From: Nocardia africana NBRC 100379 | Lineage (GTDB): Bacteria; Actinomycetota; Actinomycetes; Mycobacteriales; Mycobacteriaceae | Direction: 5' to 3' | DNA length: 64,000 nucleotides | Assembly (NCBI RefSeq): GCF_001612635.1 | Contig: NZ_BDAV01000012.1 | Span: forward strand, 310,001 to 374,000 | In this document: piece by piece, positions 7,351-16,269 of the stretch | Layout: every line of letters starts with the position of its first letter | Position numbering within the stretch: position 1 is the first letter of the stretch | Program-made: the position numbers and the translations under genes | Notes under the pieces: generated by a model | The model's input: the letters and a program-made list of their open reading frames with translations, nothing else | What the model was told of the DNA's origin: nothing | Database searches by the model: none

Positions 7351-7920
7351 ATGACCGACTGGAACACGCTGCTGCGCGAGCAGATCGACTGGCACTGGAC
7401 CCACCAGCTCCGGCCCCGGCTCGACGGGCTCACCGACGACGAGTACTTCTGGGAGCCCGTCCCCGGCTGCTGGAATCTGCACCCGCGCGGCTCCGGCAGC
7501 GCACCGATCCAGGGCGGTTCGGGCGCGATGACCATCGACTTCGCCTTCCCGCCGCCGGAGCCGGCGCCGTTCACGACGATCGCCTGGCGGCTGGGCCACG
7601 TGATCGTCGGCGTCCTCGCCGTGCGCAACGCCGCACATTTCGGGCGCGCGGCCACCGACTACCATTCGTTCGAGTACGCCGAGACCGCGAAAGACGCACT
7701 CGCCCAGCTGGATTCGGAATATGCCACCTGGCTGGGCGGCATCGGATCGCTGGGCGAGGACGGCCTCGACCGTCAATGCGGGGCGGCCGAAGGGCCCTAT
7801 GCCGAATTGCCGCTCTCGGCACTGGTTTTGCACATCAATCGTGAACTGATCCACCATCTGGCGGAGGTATGCCTGCTGCGCGACCTCTACCTGCATCGAC
7901 ACCGACAGGAGGCGAGCTGA
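7351..7920 (+). CDS. DinB family protein
   Basis: 189 residues of the DinB/YfiT-like four-helix-bundle superfamily, which includes metal-dependent thiol (bacillithiol or mycothiol) S-transferases. Candidate metal ligands are the histidines in WRLGHVIVGVLAVRNAAHFG and NRELIHHLAEVCLLRDLY; the latter H-H near the C-terminus fits the family. The typical opening LLREQIDWHWTHQLRPRLDGLTDDEY matches DinB entries. The ATG at 7351 follows the divergent gap. Its stop codon overlaps the start of the next gene by one base, so the two are cotranscribed. The substrate is unknown. Confidence 0.88.
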   Translation: MTDWNTLLREQIDWHWTHQLRPRLDGLTDDEYFWEPVPGCWNLHPRGSGSAPIQGGSGAMTIDFAFPPPEPAPFTTIAWRLGHVIVGVLAVRNAAHFGRAATDYHSFEYAETAKDALAQLDSEYATWLGGIGSLGEDGLDRQCGAAEGPYAELPLSALVLHINRELIHHLAEVCLLRDLYLHRHRQEAS

Positions 7921-8357
7921 TGGCCCGCGATGTCCAGATCACCTTCGACTGCGGTGATCCCGCGACCTTGGCCGCGTTCTGGGCCGACGCCCTCGGCTAT
8001 CGGCTCCAGGATCCACCGCCCGGATTCCGGACCTGGGACGAGGCGCTGGCGGCCATGAATGTGCCGCCGGAACGGCGCAACGACGCATCGGCTCTGATCG
8101 ACCCCGAGGGTGCCGGTCCGCGGCTGTTCTTCCAGCGGGTGCCCGAGGGCAAACAGGCCAAGAATCGCGTGCATCTGGACGTGCGGGCGGCTCCGGGCCT
8201 GAGCGGCGACGACCGGATGGCGGCCTTGGAGGCCGAGGCGCAGCGGCTGGTATCCCGCGGCGCGACCAGGTTGCAGCGCTACGAACCCGCTCCCCCGCTG
8301 GGCAACGGGCACATCGTGATGGCCGATCCGGAGGGCAACGAATTCTGCCTCGACTGA
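7920..8357 (+). CDS. VOC (glyoxalase-like) family protein
   Basis: 145 residues in the vicinal-oxygen-chelate fold. It opens with DVQITFDCGDPATLAAFWADALGY, ends with MADPEGNEFCLD, and has LFFQRVPEGKQAKNRVHLDV in the middle, all typical of glyoxalase/bleomycin-resistance-like domain proteins of the Glyoxalase_6 type. The ATG at 7920 overlaps the DinB stop (TGATG), and AGGAGG lies 8 nt upstream. The partnership with DinB suggests a small detoxification pair under the WYL regulator; that is inference. Confidence 0.88.
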   Translation: MARDVQITFDCGDPATLAAFWADALGYRLQDPPPGFRTWDEALAAMNVPPERRNDASALIDPEGAGPRLFFQRVPEGKQAKNRVHLDVRAAPGLSGDDRMAALEAEAQRLVSRGATRLQRYEPAPPLGNGHIVMADPEGNEFCLD

Positions 8358-8375
8358 GCCGGCGTCCGGCGGTGG

Positions 8376-9143
8376 TCACCAGGGATCGAAATGCTCCCGC
8401 GGATCGGTGCGGCCGAAGGCGCCGGGGTCGGCGGGTACGCCGCCGAACAGATCTCCGCTGCGGTGGACCAGTTCGAGCATGGGCTCGCGCAACTCACGCA
8501 GCCCGTCCAGATCATCGGCGGCGACGTGGGTGGTCACCATGGCGCTGAGCGCGGCCACCAGGGTGCGGCACGCGAAGCGCTGCTGGTCCGTGCGGGCGTC
8601 GAGAATGTCCGCGACGAGCGAGACGAACGATTCCTGCAGTTCCGCGCGCCGCGCGATGGCCTTGGGCCCGGCGGCGTAGACCTCGACGAGGAACAGGCGC
8701 GCATAGGCCGGTTCGGACGCCAGACCGTCGAGGTAGGCGTCGAGCAGGGCGCCGATCGGCGGGCGGGCCGGGGCAGCGGGCCGGGAATCGGGCTCGCGCG
8801 CAAGATTTCGCGCGGATTCGCTGCCGTCGGTGCCGGTCCCGGCGGTCGGATCCGGCACCGGCGGCAGCGCGTCCTGGATGCGCGCGATCAGCATTTCCAC
8901 CGCTCGCTCGTAGGCCGCCTCGAAACAGTCCTCTTTCGAGCGGAACTGCTCGTAGAAGGTCTCCCGCGACACCCCCGCGAGCTTGAGCACCGCCGCGACC
9001 GACGTGCCCACATAGCCGTGGGCGGCCATCGCGTCCGCCATCGCCGCGATAATTCGGTCGCGCTGGTCTCGGACGACCGTTTCCCGCGGGATTCCGTGCC
9101 GGCCCCGAGGTAGCCGGCGGTCCGCGGGGGCCGAGGCGGTCAT
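8376..9143 (-). CDS. TetR family transcriptional regulator
   Basis: 255 residues. An N-terminal extension (to about residue 30) leads into the TetR helix-turn-helix: RIIAAMADAMAAHGYVGTS, then VLKLAGVSRETFYEQFRSKE and DCFEAAYE. The C-terminal ligand domain is all helical with a Pro/Thr/Gly-rich linker around residues 105-140. The ATG at 9143 is chosen because GGAG lies 8 nt upstream; a longer open frame to 9206 lacks such a site. It diverges from the SDR gene, the usual arrangement for a repressor of fatty-acid or steroid-type oxidation; the ligand is unknown. Confidence 0.88.
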   Translation of the reverse strand: MTASAPADRRLPRGRHGIPRETVVRDQRDRIIAAMADAMAAHGYVGTSVAAVLKLAGVSRETFYEQFRSKEDCFEAAYERAVEMLIARIQDALPPVPDPTAGTGTDGSESARNLAREPDSRPAAPARPPIGALLDAYLDGLASEPAYARLFLVEVYAAGPKAIARRAELQESFVSLVADILDARTDQQRFACRTLVAALSAMVTTHVAADDLDGLRELREPMLELVHRSGDLFGGVPADPGAFGRTDPREHFDPW

Positions 9144-9329
9144 GTGACTACTCCATCGATCGATCGCGTAGCGGTTCGCACACGAAACTAGCTGGTTGTC
9201 TTCCATTCTGCGCGGTGCGCGCCTCCCACGCGGTGCACCCCCGGCCGCCGCGTCGCAAACGCCGGATATGGTGCTGTTGACGGAAGGCCAGTACCCATCG
9301 GGCCGTCACTAACGAGAGGACCAAACACC

Positions 9330-10097
9330 GTGGAGATTTCGGGATCCGCCGCGATCATCACCGGAGCTGCGTCCGGTCTGGGCGCCGCGACCGCACAACG
9401 CTTCGCCGACCAGGGTGCGACCGTATTCGGTCTCGATCTGACCCAGTCGATCGAACGGGCCGGCGACAGCGTCCCCGCCGGTGTCACCCTGATCCCGACC
9501 GACGTGACCAGCAACGACGAGGTCGCCGCCGCGGTGGCGAAGGTCGTCGAATCCGGTGTGCCGCCGCGCATCGTGGTCAACTGCGCCGGTGTGGGCTGGG
9601 CGGGACGCATCCTGTCCAAGAACGGCCCGCACGATCTGGAGCTGTTCCGGACGGTGATCACCGTGAATCTGCTGGGCACCTTCAACGTGATGCGCCTGGC
9701 CGCCGACGCCATCTCCAAGACCGAGCCGGTCGACGAGTACGGCCAGCGCGGCGTCGTGATCAACACCGCGTCGGTGGCGGCGTTCGAAGGCCAGATCGGC
9801 CAGATCGCCTACTCCGCCTCCAAGGGCGGCGTCGCCGGCATGACCGTGCCGGCCGCGCGCGACCTGGCCCAGTTCGGCATCCGCGTCAACACCATCGCCC
9901 CCGGCATCATCGACACCCCGATGCTGGCCGGCGTCACCGAGGAGTACCGCAAGGGCCTCGAAGCCGGCGTGCCCTTCCCCTCGCGCCTGGGCCGCCCGGA
10001 CGAGTACGCCCAGCTCGCGCAGTACATCACCGAGCACGACTACCTGAACGGCGAGACCTTCCGCATGGACGGTGCGCTGCGCATGGCGCCGCGCTGA
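9330..10097 (+). CDS. Short-chain dehydrogenase, 3-hydroxyacyl-CoA dehydrogenase type II-like
   Basis: 255 residues, classical SDR. The NAD-binding glycine motif TGAASGLG is at residues 11-18 and Asp40 or nearby in FGLDLTQS selects NAD. The catalytic set is Ser in NTASVAAFEG, Tyr and Lys in IAYSASKGG. The substrate region APGIIDTPML and the ending NGETFRMDGALRM match the HSD17B10-like 3-hydroxyacyl-CoA or 2-methyl-3-hydroxybutyryl-CoA dehydrogenases of actinomycetes. It would oxidise a beta-hydroxyacyl-CoA in fatty-acid or branched-chain amino-acid breakdown. It starts with GTG after ACGAGAGGACC and is followed by a strong terminator. Confidence 0.85.
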   Translation: MEISGSAAIITGAASGLGAATAQRFADQGATVFGLDLTQSIERAGDSVPAGVTLIPTDVTSNDEVAAAVAKVVESGVPPRIVVNCAGVGWAGRILSKNGPHDLELFRTVITVNLLGTFNVMRLAADAISKTEPVDEYGQRGVVINTASVAAFEGQIGQIAYSASKGGVAGMTVPAARDLAQFGIRVNTIAPGIIDTPMLAGVTEEYRKGLEAGVPFPSRLGRPDEYAQLAQYITEHDYLNGETFRMDGALRMAPR

Positions 10098-10131
10098 CGC
10101 CGGGCCGTGGGGGTTCCGCCCCTGCTGCCGG

Positions 10132-10175
10132 AAAACGTCAGGCTCGCACGGACTTCCGTGCGAGCCTGACGTTTT
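10132..10175. terminator. Bidirectional terminator between SDR gene and htpG
   Basis: A near-perfect 19- to 21-bp hairpin pairs AAAACGTCAGGCTCGCACGG with the arm ending at 10175, and is flanked by A-runs on the left and T-runs on the right. It sits between two converging genes (SDR on plus, htpG on minus), so it can serve both. Confidence 0.92.
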
Positions 10176-10188
10176 TCCAGCAGTGCGG

Positions 10189-12183
10189 TCAGACGGTCTT
10201 CGTGAGCCGATCCGCCAGCAGTTGCGCGAAGTGGGCCGGGTCCTTCAATTCGCCGCCTTCGGCGAGAATCGCCGTGCCGTAGAGCAATTCGGCGGTAGCG
10301 GCCAAATCTTCGGACTTCTCGCCCGCGTCCTTGCTCCCGGCGTAGGCATCACGCAGCCCGGTGACCAGCGGGTGATCCGGGTTGAGTTCCAGAATGCGCT
10401 TGGATTCCGGCAGGGCCTGGCCGGATGCGCGGTACATGCGCTCCAGCTGCGGGGTGAAGTCGAAGACATCGCCGACGACACAGGCCGGGGAGGTGGTCAG
10501 GCGCGAGGACAGGCGGACCTCCTTGACGCTGTCGCTCAGCGTCTCCTGCAGCCACTTCAGCACGTCGCCGAAATCCTTCTCCTGCTGCTCACGCAGCTGT
10601 TCGGAGGCCTTCTTCTCCTCCTCGGTCTCCAGATCGACCTCGCCCTTGGCGATCGACTGGAACGGCTTGCCGTCGAAGTCCGGCACCGAACCGACCCACA
10701 TCTCGTCGACCGGATCGGTGAGGATCAGCACCTCGAGGCCCTTGGCCTTGAACGCCTCCATATGCGGCGAATTCTCGATCTGCTGCCGGGATTCGCCGGT
10801 CATGTAGTAGATCTTGTCCTGGCCCTCGGCCATGCGCTCCACGTACTGCGCGAGCGTGGTGGGCTCTGATTCCGAGTGCGTCGAGGCGAAAGACGAGACC
10901 TGCAGGATGGTTTCGCGGTTGTCGAAGTCGGAGAGCAGCCCCTCCTTGAGAACTCGGCCGAATTCGTTCCAGAAGGTCTGGTACTTCGAGTCTTTCGCGG
11001 TGGCCTCGCCGTCGCCGGCCTCGGCCGCTTCGGCGCCCTGCATATCCTTGATGGTCGACAGCACCTTGCGCACCAGGCGCTTGCGGATCATCTGGATCTG
11101 CCGGTCCTGCTGCAGAATCTCGCGCGAGACGTTCAGCGACAGATCCTGCGCGTCCACGACGCCCTTGACGAAGCGCAGATACTCCGGCATCAGCTCTTCG
11201 CAGTTGTCCATGATGAACACGCGGCGCACATACAGCTGCACCCCGCGCTTGTGCTCGCGCATGAACAGGTCGAACGGCGCGTGCGACGGGATGAACAGCA
11301 GCGCCTGATATTCGAACGTACCCTCGGCCTTGAGCGGAATGATCTCCAGCGGGTCGTCCCAGGCATGCGAGACGTGCTTGTAGAACTCCTTGTACTCCTC
11401 GTCGGAGACGTCGCTGCGTGGGCGCGTCCACAGCGCCTTCTGCGAATTGAGCGTCTGGTCCTCGAGGATGGTCTTCTCGGTCTTCTCCTCACCCTCACCC
11501 TCGGTGACGGTGCGCTCCACCTGCATCCGGATGGGCCAGGAGATGAAGTCCGAGTACTTCTTGACGATTTCGCGGAGCTTCCACTCCTGCGTGTAATCGA
11601 AGAGGTGGTCGTCCTCGTCGGCGGACTTCAGGTGCAGCGACACCGCGGTGCCCTGAGGCGCGTCGTCGAGGGTTTCGATGGTGTAGGTCGAACTGCCGGC
11701 CGAGGACTCCCAGCGGGTGCCCTCGGACTCACCCGCGCGGCGGGTGGTCAGCGTGACCTTGTCGGCCACCATGAACGTCGAGTAGAAGCCGATACCGAAC
11801 TGGCCGATGAGATCCTCGGAGCTCACGGCGCCGTCGCCACCCTTGGATTCCAGCAGCTGGCGGCGCAGTTCGGCGGTGCCGGACTTGGCCAGGGTGCCGA
11901 TGAGATCGACGACCTCGGCGCGCGACATGCCGATGCCGTTGTCGCGGACGGTCAGCACTCGGGCGTCCTTGTCGACCTCGAGTTCGATATGCAGATCCGA
12001 GGTGTCGACCTCGAGATCCTTGTCCCGGAACGACTCGAGTCGCAGCTTGTCCAGCGCGTCGGAGGCGTTCGAGATCAATTCCCGCAGGAAGGTGTCCTTG
12101 TTCGAGTAGACCGAGTGGATCATCAGTTCCAGAAGCTGATGGGTCTCGGCCTGAAACTCCAGTTGTTCGACGTGTTCGGTCAC
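10189..12183 (-). CDS. htpG: Chaperone HtpG (bacterial Hsp90)
   Basis: 664 residues. The N-terminal GHKL ATPase has ELISNASDALDKLR, the DNGIGM motif and GQFGIGFYSTF; the middle domain includes LYVRRVFIMDNCEELMPEYL and LNVSREILQQ with the catalytic Arg loop; the C-terminal dimerisation domain is complete. It is a cytoplasmic ATP-dependent chaperone. It starts with GTG at 12183 and overlaps the stop of the upstream nuclease gene by 4 nt (GTGA), so the two are translationally coupled. A bidirectional terminator lies just 3' of it. Confidence 0.97.
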   Translation of the reverse strand: MTEHVEQLEFQAETHQLLELMIHSVYSNKDTFLRELISNASDALDKLRLESFRDKDLEVDTSDLHIELEVDKDARVLTVRDNGIGMSRAEVVDLIGTLAKSGTAELRRQLLESKGGDGAVSSEDLIGQFGIGFYSTFMVADKVTLTTRRAGESEGTRWESSAGSSTYTIETLDDAPQGTAVSLHLKSADEDDHLFDYTQEWKLREIVKKYSDFISWPIRMQVERTVTEGEGEEKTEKTILEDQTLNSQKALWTRPRSDVSDEEYKEFYKHVSHAWDDPLEIIPLKAEGTFEYQALLFIPSHAPFDLFMREHKRGVQLYVRRVFIMDNCEELMPEYLRFVKGVVDAQDLSLNVSREILQQDRQIQMIRKRLVRKVLSTIKDMQGAEAAEAGDGEATAKDSKYQTFWNEFGRVLKEGLLSDFDNRETILQVSSFASTHSESEPTTLAQYVERMAEGQDKIYYMTGESRQQIENSPHMEAFKAKGLEVLILTDPVDEMWVGSVPDFDGKPFQSIAKGEVDLETEEEKKASEQLREQQEKDFGDVLKWLQETLSDSVKEVRLSSRLTTSPACVVGDVFDFTPQLERMYRASGQALPESKRILELNPDHPLVTGLRDAYAGSKDAGEKSEDLAATAELLYGTAILAEGGELKDPAHFAQLLADRLTKTV

Positions 12184-14066
12184 GTGCAGATATTACGACG
12201 GACCGCGGGTGGCTCGCGAAAGTCGGTCATCGCGGGAACCTCGGCGTCGGCGCTGTGCGCGCGGGGCTGCGCGGGCGCCATCCATTCGCGCAGCACCTGG
12301 GTGGCGCGCACGTCGTCCTCGTTGTATTCCAGCAGCCGGGTGCGCTGCGACAGATCGGGCGCCCCGTCGTAACCGACCGCCAGGCGATACCAGCTCATCG
12401 ACGCCTCGCCGCCGGCCTCGGGATCGCGCCAGCCGAAGCCGGCGACCGGAGCGATCTTCTTGAGCCCCTTGCCGTTCGGGCAGATGAACTGCTCCGACAC
12501 CGCCTGGAACATATCCACCCACTGCGGGCTGTCGACGAAGGCACGGACCTCGTCCTCGCTGGGGACCCCCGGCCGTCCGGCGAAGCGGCGCGCCGATTCG
12601 TAGAGCCACTTGTCCTCGGCGGTACGCGAGTAGCAGTAGGCGGCGAACGTCTTGCCCGCCGCGACCGCGTCGGCACGCACCGCCATCAACCAGGTCCAGA
12701 ACTCGGCGAACGAGCGGGCCTCGTCGGCGGTCGGCAGCGGGTCCCAGGTGAAGAAGGGGCGATACACCCCGTCGAGCAGGGTGCCCCACAGGTAGGCGCC
12801 GTATTCCTGATAGCTCTCCAAGTCGACGTCGACCTCGACGTCGGCCCGGGTGACCCGGACCCGATCCACGCGGCGGACCAGCGGTGCGCCCGAGATCCAG
12901 GCGCGCGCGGTCACCACCGTCTCGGCGAACGGCTCGTACTGCCAGTCCTCGGGTTCGTCCGCGGTCCACTCGGCCAGATCGTCGATGGTCTGCACGCCGT
13001 GGCGGCGCAGCAGTTCGGCGCGGGAACCGGGTGCGACGAGGCTGACGTCGCGATGGGCCGCCAGCCAGCCCTCACAGCTCACCGCGGGCGGTTCGGTGAT
13101 ATCCGGGCGCTCGCCGCCGGTCACGCTGGGCGCCCGCGTCCACCACGGGCACTGCCGGCATTCCGGCACCTTGGACGGCACGGTCGGCAGCTCACCCCGC
13201 ACCACCGCGATGCGGTCGGCATAGCGCCGGTCGTACTCGTCGAGCACCGGGCCCAGATCGTGCACCAGGATGCGGTCGAAGTGATAGCCGATCGCCCCGC
13301 CGACCAGGGCGGGACTGGCCAGCCCGTGCCGCTGCAACATCCGGTAGAGGTGGGCCAGCCGCTGCTGGTCGCGCGGTTGGGTCCGGACTCGGACGTGCCG
13401 GTCGGGGCGCGGATCCCAGCGGTACAGGTCGGAGGTGGTGGGGTGGAAATCGGCCGGATCCGGCTGGCGCGGATCGGTCACCTTGTGGTTGACCACGATG
13501 ATCGGGATATAGCCGCCCCGATCGGTGTCGCGCAGCAGGATCTCGCAACCGCCGCGACGGCCGGTATCGGGCTCCTGCGGCAGCAACGCGCCCCAGATGC
13601 GCTGCGCTCCTTCCGAACACGCGCGCAGCGTGTCCTCGGCGCGGCCGCTCGCGTTCTGATCCGCATCGATGATCACCCACGCCTGCGGATCGGCGGCGAC
13701 GAGTGTGTCGCGGACCTTCGAGCGATGCGCGGTGGCGGCGTCGCGGCGCTGTTTGACCCCCGCGTCCTCGGGCACCCCGAGCAGCCGTTCCGGATGAGTG
13801 GCGTCCAGATGCAGCCGGTGCCGGCAGCCGACCAGTGCGCGCGCGTCGACGTAGGCGATTCGCGGCGGCTGTTCGGCGGACCCGGCGAGAGCCGAAACAT
13901 CGTCCGTATCTGCCGAAACCTGCTGCGCCCGTTCCACTTCGACGGGCACCACGACGGTTCGTCGAGCAGCAGCCCGCCGCTCGTCGCCTCCGCCGTCCTC
14001 CTCGCGACCGTCCCGGTCGCCGCTGCCCGAATACACGGTAAGCAGTATGGTCCCTACCTCCGACAC
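12180..14066 (-). CDS. TM0106-type RecB-like/RNase H-like putative nuclease
   Basis: 628 residues. The first half resembles the RecB nuclease fold: GGCEILLRDTDRGGYIPIIV followed by VNHK, an EXK-like end. A Cys cluster (ECRQCPWW near 310, SCEGW near 335) may bind a metal or an iron-sulfur cluster. The second half looks like the YprB/RNase H-like 3'-5' exonuclease module, with DVDLES as motif I, AYLWG after it, and LLEYNEDDVRAT as the Y-x3-D motif. The family is widespread in actinobacteria (Rv2119 is a shorter relative). Its role is unproven; DNA or RNA processing is likely. The extreme N-terminus is Arg/Glu-rich and the true start could lie further in. Confidence 0.75.
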   Translation of the reverse strand: MSEVGTILLTVYSGSGDRDGREEDGGGDERRAAARRTVVVPVEVERAQQVSADTDDVSALAGSAEQPPRIAYVDARALVGCRHRLHLDATHPERLLGVPEDAGVKQRRDAATAHRSKVRDTLVAADPQAWVIIDADQNASGRAEDTLRACSEGAQRIWGALLPQEPDTGRRGGCEILLRDTDRGGYIPIIVVNHKVTDPRQPDPADFHPTTSDLYRWDPRPDRHVRVRTQPRDQQRLAHLYRMLQRHGLASPALVGGAIGYHFDRILVHDLGPVLDEYDRRYADRIAVVRGELPTVPSKVPECRQCPWWTRAPSVTGGERPDITEPPAVSCEGWLAAHRDVSLVAPGSRAELLRRHGVQTIDDLAEWTADEPEDWQYEPFAETVVTARAWISGAPLVRRVDRVRVTRADVEVDVDLESYQEYGAYLWGTLLDGVYRPFFTWDPLPTADEARSFAEFWTWLMAVRADAVAAGKTFAAYCYSRTAEDKWLYESARRFAGRPGVPSEDEVRAFVDSPQWVDMFQAVSEQFICPNGKGLKKIAPVAGFGWRDPEAGGEASMSWYRLAVGYDGAPDLSQRTRLLEYNEDDVRATQVLREWMAPAQPRAHSADAEVPAMTDFREPPAVRRNICT

Positions 14067-14269
14067 TCCCGCGAACCGCCTGCGTGCCGGGCGTATGCGG
14101 GGCGGCTACCTCGGCACTCACGCGGCCCGGGGTTCGGATCGCCACGCGCTCGAACCGCGGACCGGCCGCCGCGGCGGCGCCCTCGGGCCCGCACCCCGCT
14201 ACAGTTGGCGCAAACCGTGTGGCATGTGGGTATATCAGCATGACGGAACTTCGTGACGGAGGGCTTTCG

Positions 14270-14911
14270 ATGGGGTTGTTCACCAAGCGCAAGCGGCGTG
14301 CGGACCGCAAAGCCGAGGCGAAAGCCCTCAAGCACAAGGCCGCGATGGAAGCCAAACTCGGCGCCCGCAACGAACGCAAACGCCAGCGCGCCGAACTGCG
14401 CACCCAGCGCGAGGTGGCGAAGGCCCAGATCGCGGCATTGAAAGCGGAGGAGAAGGCCGCGCTCAAGACCGCCGAACGCGCCGACCGCGAACTGCTCACC
14501 GCGAGTCAGGTGAAGAAGTATCTGGGCGTGGCGCGCGTGCTGGTGCCGGTGCTGGCGCCGCTGGCCTACCGTGCCGCCACCTTCGTCCGCGGCCAGATCG
14601 ACACCCGCCGCGCCCATCGGCTGGGCATCGGGATCGGCGAACTGGGCAACTTCACCGGCCACGGCGCCCGCCTGCAGGCCCGCATCACCGGCGTCGAATC
14701 GACCCTGGCAGGCATCGAGAACTCCGGTGACAAGAGCGGTGAGACGCAGAAGTTCGTGGCCGCCACCCGCGACCGGCTCGCCAGCCTGTCCGCTGCCGTG
14801 CGCACCGCCGAGCAGATGCCCGCGCCGCGACGGCGTGCGGTGCACAACTCCATCTCGCACGAACTGTCCGGCGTCGAAGCCGATATCCTCGCGCGCCTCG
14901 GCGTGCACTGA
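14270..14911 (+). CDS. DUF6474 family protein
   Basis: 213 residues. The first 80 residues are extremely basic and helical (MGLFTKRKRRADRKAEAK, then KHKAAMEAKLGARNERKRQR), predicted coiled coil. A short hydrophobic stretch (VARVLVPVLAPLAYRAATFV, residues 87-106) could be a membrane or buried helix. The C-terminal third is helical with DRLASLSAAVRTAEQMPAPR. It matches the actinobacterial DUF6474 pattern; no biochemical role is known. The ATG at 14270 has GGAGGG 7 nt upstream; an upstream in-frame ATG at 14240 is less well supported. It leads into the copper-type block 14 nt further on. Confidence 0.75.
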   Translation: MGLFTKRKRRADRKAEAKALKHKAAMEAKLGARNERKRQRAELRTQREVAKAQIAALKAEEKAALKTAERADRELLTASQVKKYLGVARVLVPVLAPLAYRAATFVRGQIDTRRAHRLGIGIGELGNFTGHGARLQARITGVESTLAGIENSGDKSGETQKFVAATRDRLASLSAAVRTAEQMPAPRRRAVHNSISHELSGVEADILARLGVH

Positions 14912-14925
14912 TCCGACCGCTCGCC

Positions 14926-15531
14926 ATGCTGCCTCGTGCCCGGCCCACGACCGGATCCCCGCCCTCTCGGCGAGCGGTCCGGCGGCCGGGCATCGATGCG
15001 CTGCGGGGCAGCCTGGTCGGGGTGGCGGTGGTGGTGCTCGCCGTCGCCGCGCACGGATGGGCCGACGGCGGCTGTCCCGGCTCGGCGACGCTGGCGCTGC
15101 TGCTGCTGAGCGCGGCGGCCACCGGAACCTTCGCGTCGATGCTGCCGCCCACCGGCGGTGTGCGGGGCCGGACCGGCGTCCTGGCGGCCCTCGCCGGCGG
15201 ACAGACGGTGTCGCATATCGCGCTGAGTCTGGTGCCGGCCCATCGACCCGGTGAATCCCCATGCGGGAGCGGCCTTTCCGGCCTGAACGCGATCTTCCCG
15301 ACCGGCTGGATGACGCTGGCGCACACCCTCGCGACCGTGGTGTGCGCGGTGCTGATCGTAGCCGTGGAGCGGCTGTATGCCGCTGTCTCCCAATCGTTGC
15401 GGGCCGTCACCACCCGGCCGCGACCGCCGATGGATATCGCCACACCCCGATGGCGGAACTCCGCGCGGCGACCGGGGCAGCGATGGAGCGCCGGCGCTCT
15501 GGGCTCCCGCGCACCTCCGGTACTCGCCTGA
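14926..15531 (+). CDS. Predicted membrane protein of the YcnI-CopC-CopD block
   Basis: 201 residues, no family recognised with certainty. After a Pro/Arg-rich N-terminus there are about four hydrophobic helices (residues 28-45, 54-72, 82-102, 127-150). His and Cys lie near the helix ends (AAHGWADGGCPGS, VSHIALSLVPAHRPGESPCG), which would suit metal handling. The C-terminal tail is basic. It lies 15 nt after the DUF6474 gene and 63 nt before the YcnI gene, all on the same strand, so it is probably part of the same transcription unit. A copper role is inference from the neighbours. Confidence 0.65.
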   Translation: MLPRARPTTGSPPSRRAVRRPGIDALRGSLVGVAVVVLAVAAHGWADGGCPGSATLALLLLSAAATGTFASMLPPTGGVRGRTGVLAALAGGQTVSHIALSLVPAHRPGESPCGSGLSGLNAIFPTGWMTLAHTLATVVCAVLIVAVERLYAAVSQSLRAVTTRPRPPMDIATPRWRNSARRPGQRWSAGALGSRAPPVLA

Positions 15532-15594
15532 ACCGATCCTCGACCACAGGCAATCCCTCAGGCATTTCGCCGAGTACCGAGAAAGTCACCCATC

Positions 15595-16269
15595 GTGAGC
15601 TCAACTATGTCCACCGCACTGTCGCGCGCCCTGGTCGCCACGGGCGCCGCCGCCGGTCTCGCCCTGCTCGCCTCCGGCACCGCGGCCGCGCACGTCACCG
15701 CCGACGCGCCCGGGGCGGCCCAGGGCGGCTACGCCGTCATCACCTTCCGCGTGCCGACCGAATCGGCGACAGCCTCCACCACCAAGCTGACCGTCGCGCT
15801 GCCACAGCTGTCCGCGGCCCGCACCGAACCCGTTCCGGGCTGGACCGCAAAGACCGAGAAGAACGACAAGAACCAGTTCACCTCCGTGACCTGGACCGCC
15901 AACCCGGGCACTCCCGGCATCACCCCCGAGCAGTTCCAGCGCTTCGCCGTCTCGGTCGGACCGCTGCCGAAGCAGGACAAGATCAACTTCCCGGCCACCC
16001 AGACCTACAGCGACGGCAAGGTCGTCAACTGGAACGAGCCCATGCCCGCCGGCGGCGACGAACCCGAGCACCCCGCTCCGAGCATCACGCCGGCCGCCGC
16101 CGGATCCGACGACGATCACGCCGGTATGGCGAGCGGCAGTGACAAGTCCGGCAGCGACGAGTCCGACTCCGACGACACCGCGCGCTGGCTGGGCGGCATC
16201 GGACTCGTGCTGGGCGCCCTCGGCGCCGCGCTCGGACTCGGCAGCCTGATCCGGAGCCGGCGCGCATGA
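15595..16269 (+). CDS. YcnI/DUF1775 copper-binding secreted protein
   Basis: 224 residues. A signal peptide ends in GTAAAHVTA; the mature N-terminal His (AHVTADAPG) is the conserved histidine that binds Cu(II) in YcnI. The DUF1775 beta-sandwich has TFRVPTESAT, EPVPGW and TYSDGKVVNWNEP, with the conserved Trp of the His-Trp site. An acidic Ser/Asp linker (SGSDKSGSDESDSDD) leads to a C-terminal transmembrane helix (WLGGIGLVLGALGAALGLG) and a short basic tail, so it is membrane-anchored outside the cell. GTG at 15595 or ATG at 15607 could start it. Its stop overlaps the copC start by 4 nt. Confidence 0.9.
   Translation: MSSTMSTALSRALVATGAAAGLALLASGTAAAHVTADAPGAAQGGYAVITFRVPTESATASTTKLTVALPQLSAARTEPVPGWTAKTEKNDKNQFTSVTWTANPGTPGITPEQFQRFAVSVGPLPKQDKINFPATQTYSDGKVVNWNEPMPAGGDEPEHPAPSITPAAAGSDDDHAGMASGSDKSGSDESDSDDTARWLGGIGLVLGALGAALGLGSLIRSRRA

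Noticed and set aside
12255..14243. 662-codon plus-strand frame opposite the nuclease gene
   Set aside because: No domain signature and biased composition; the minus strand carries nuclease motifs and is coupled to htpG.
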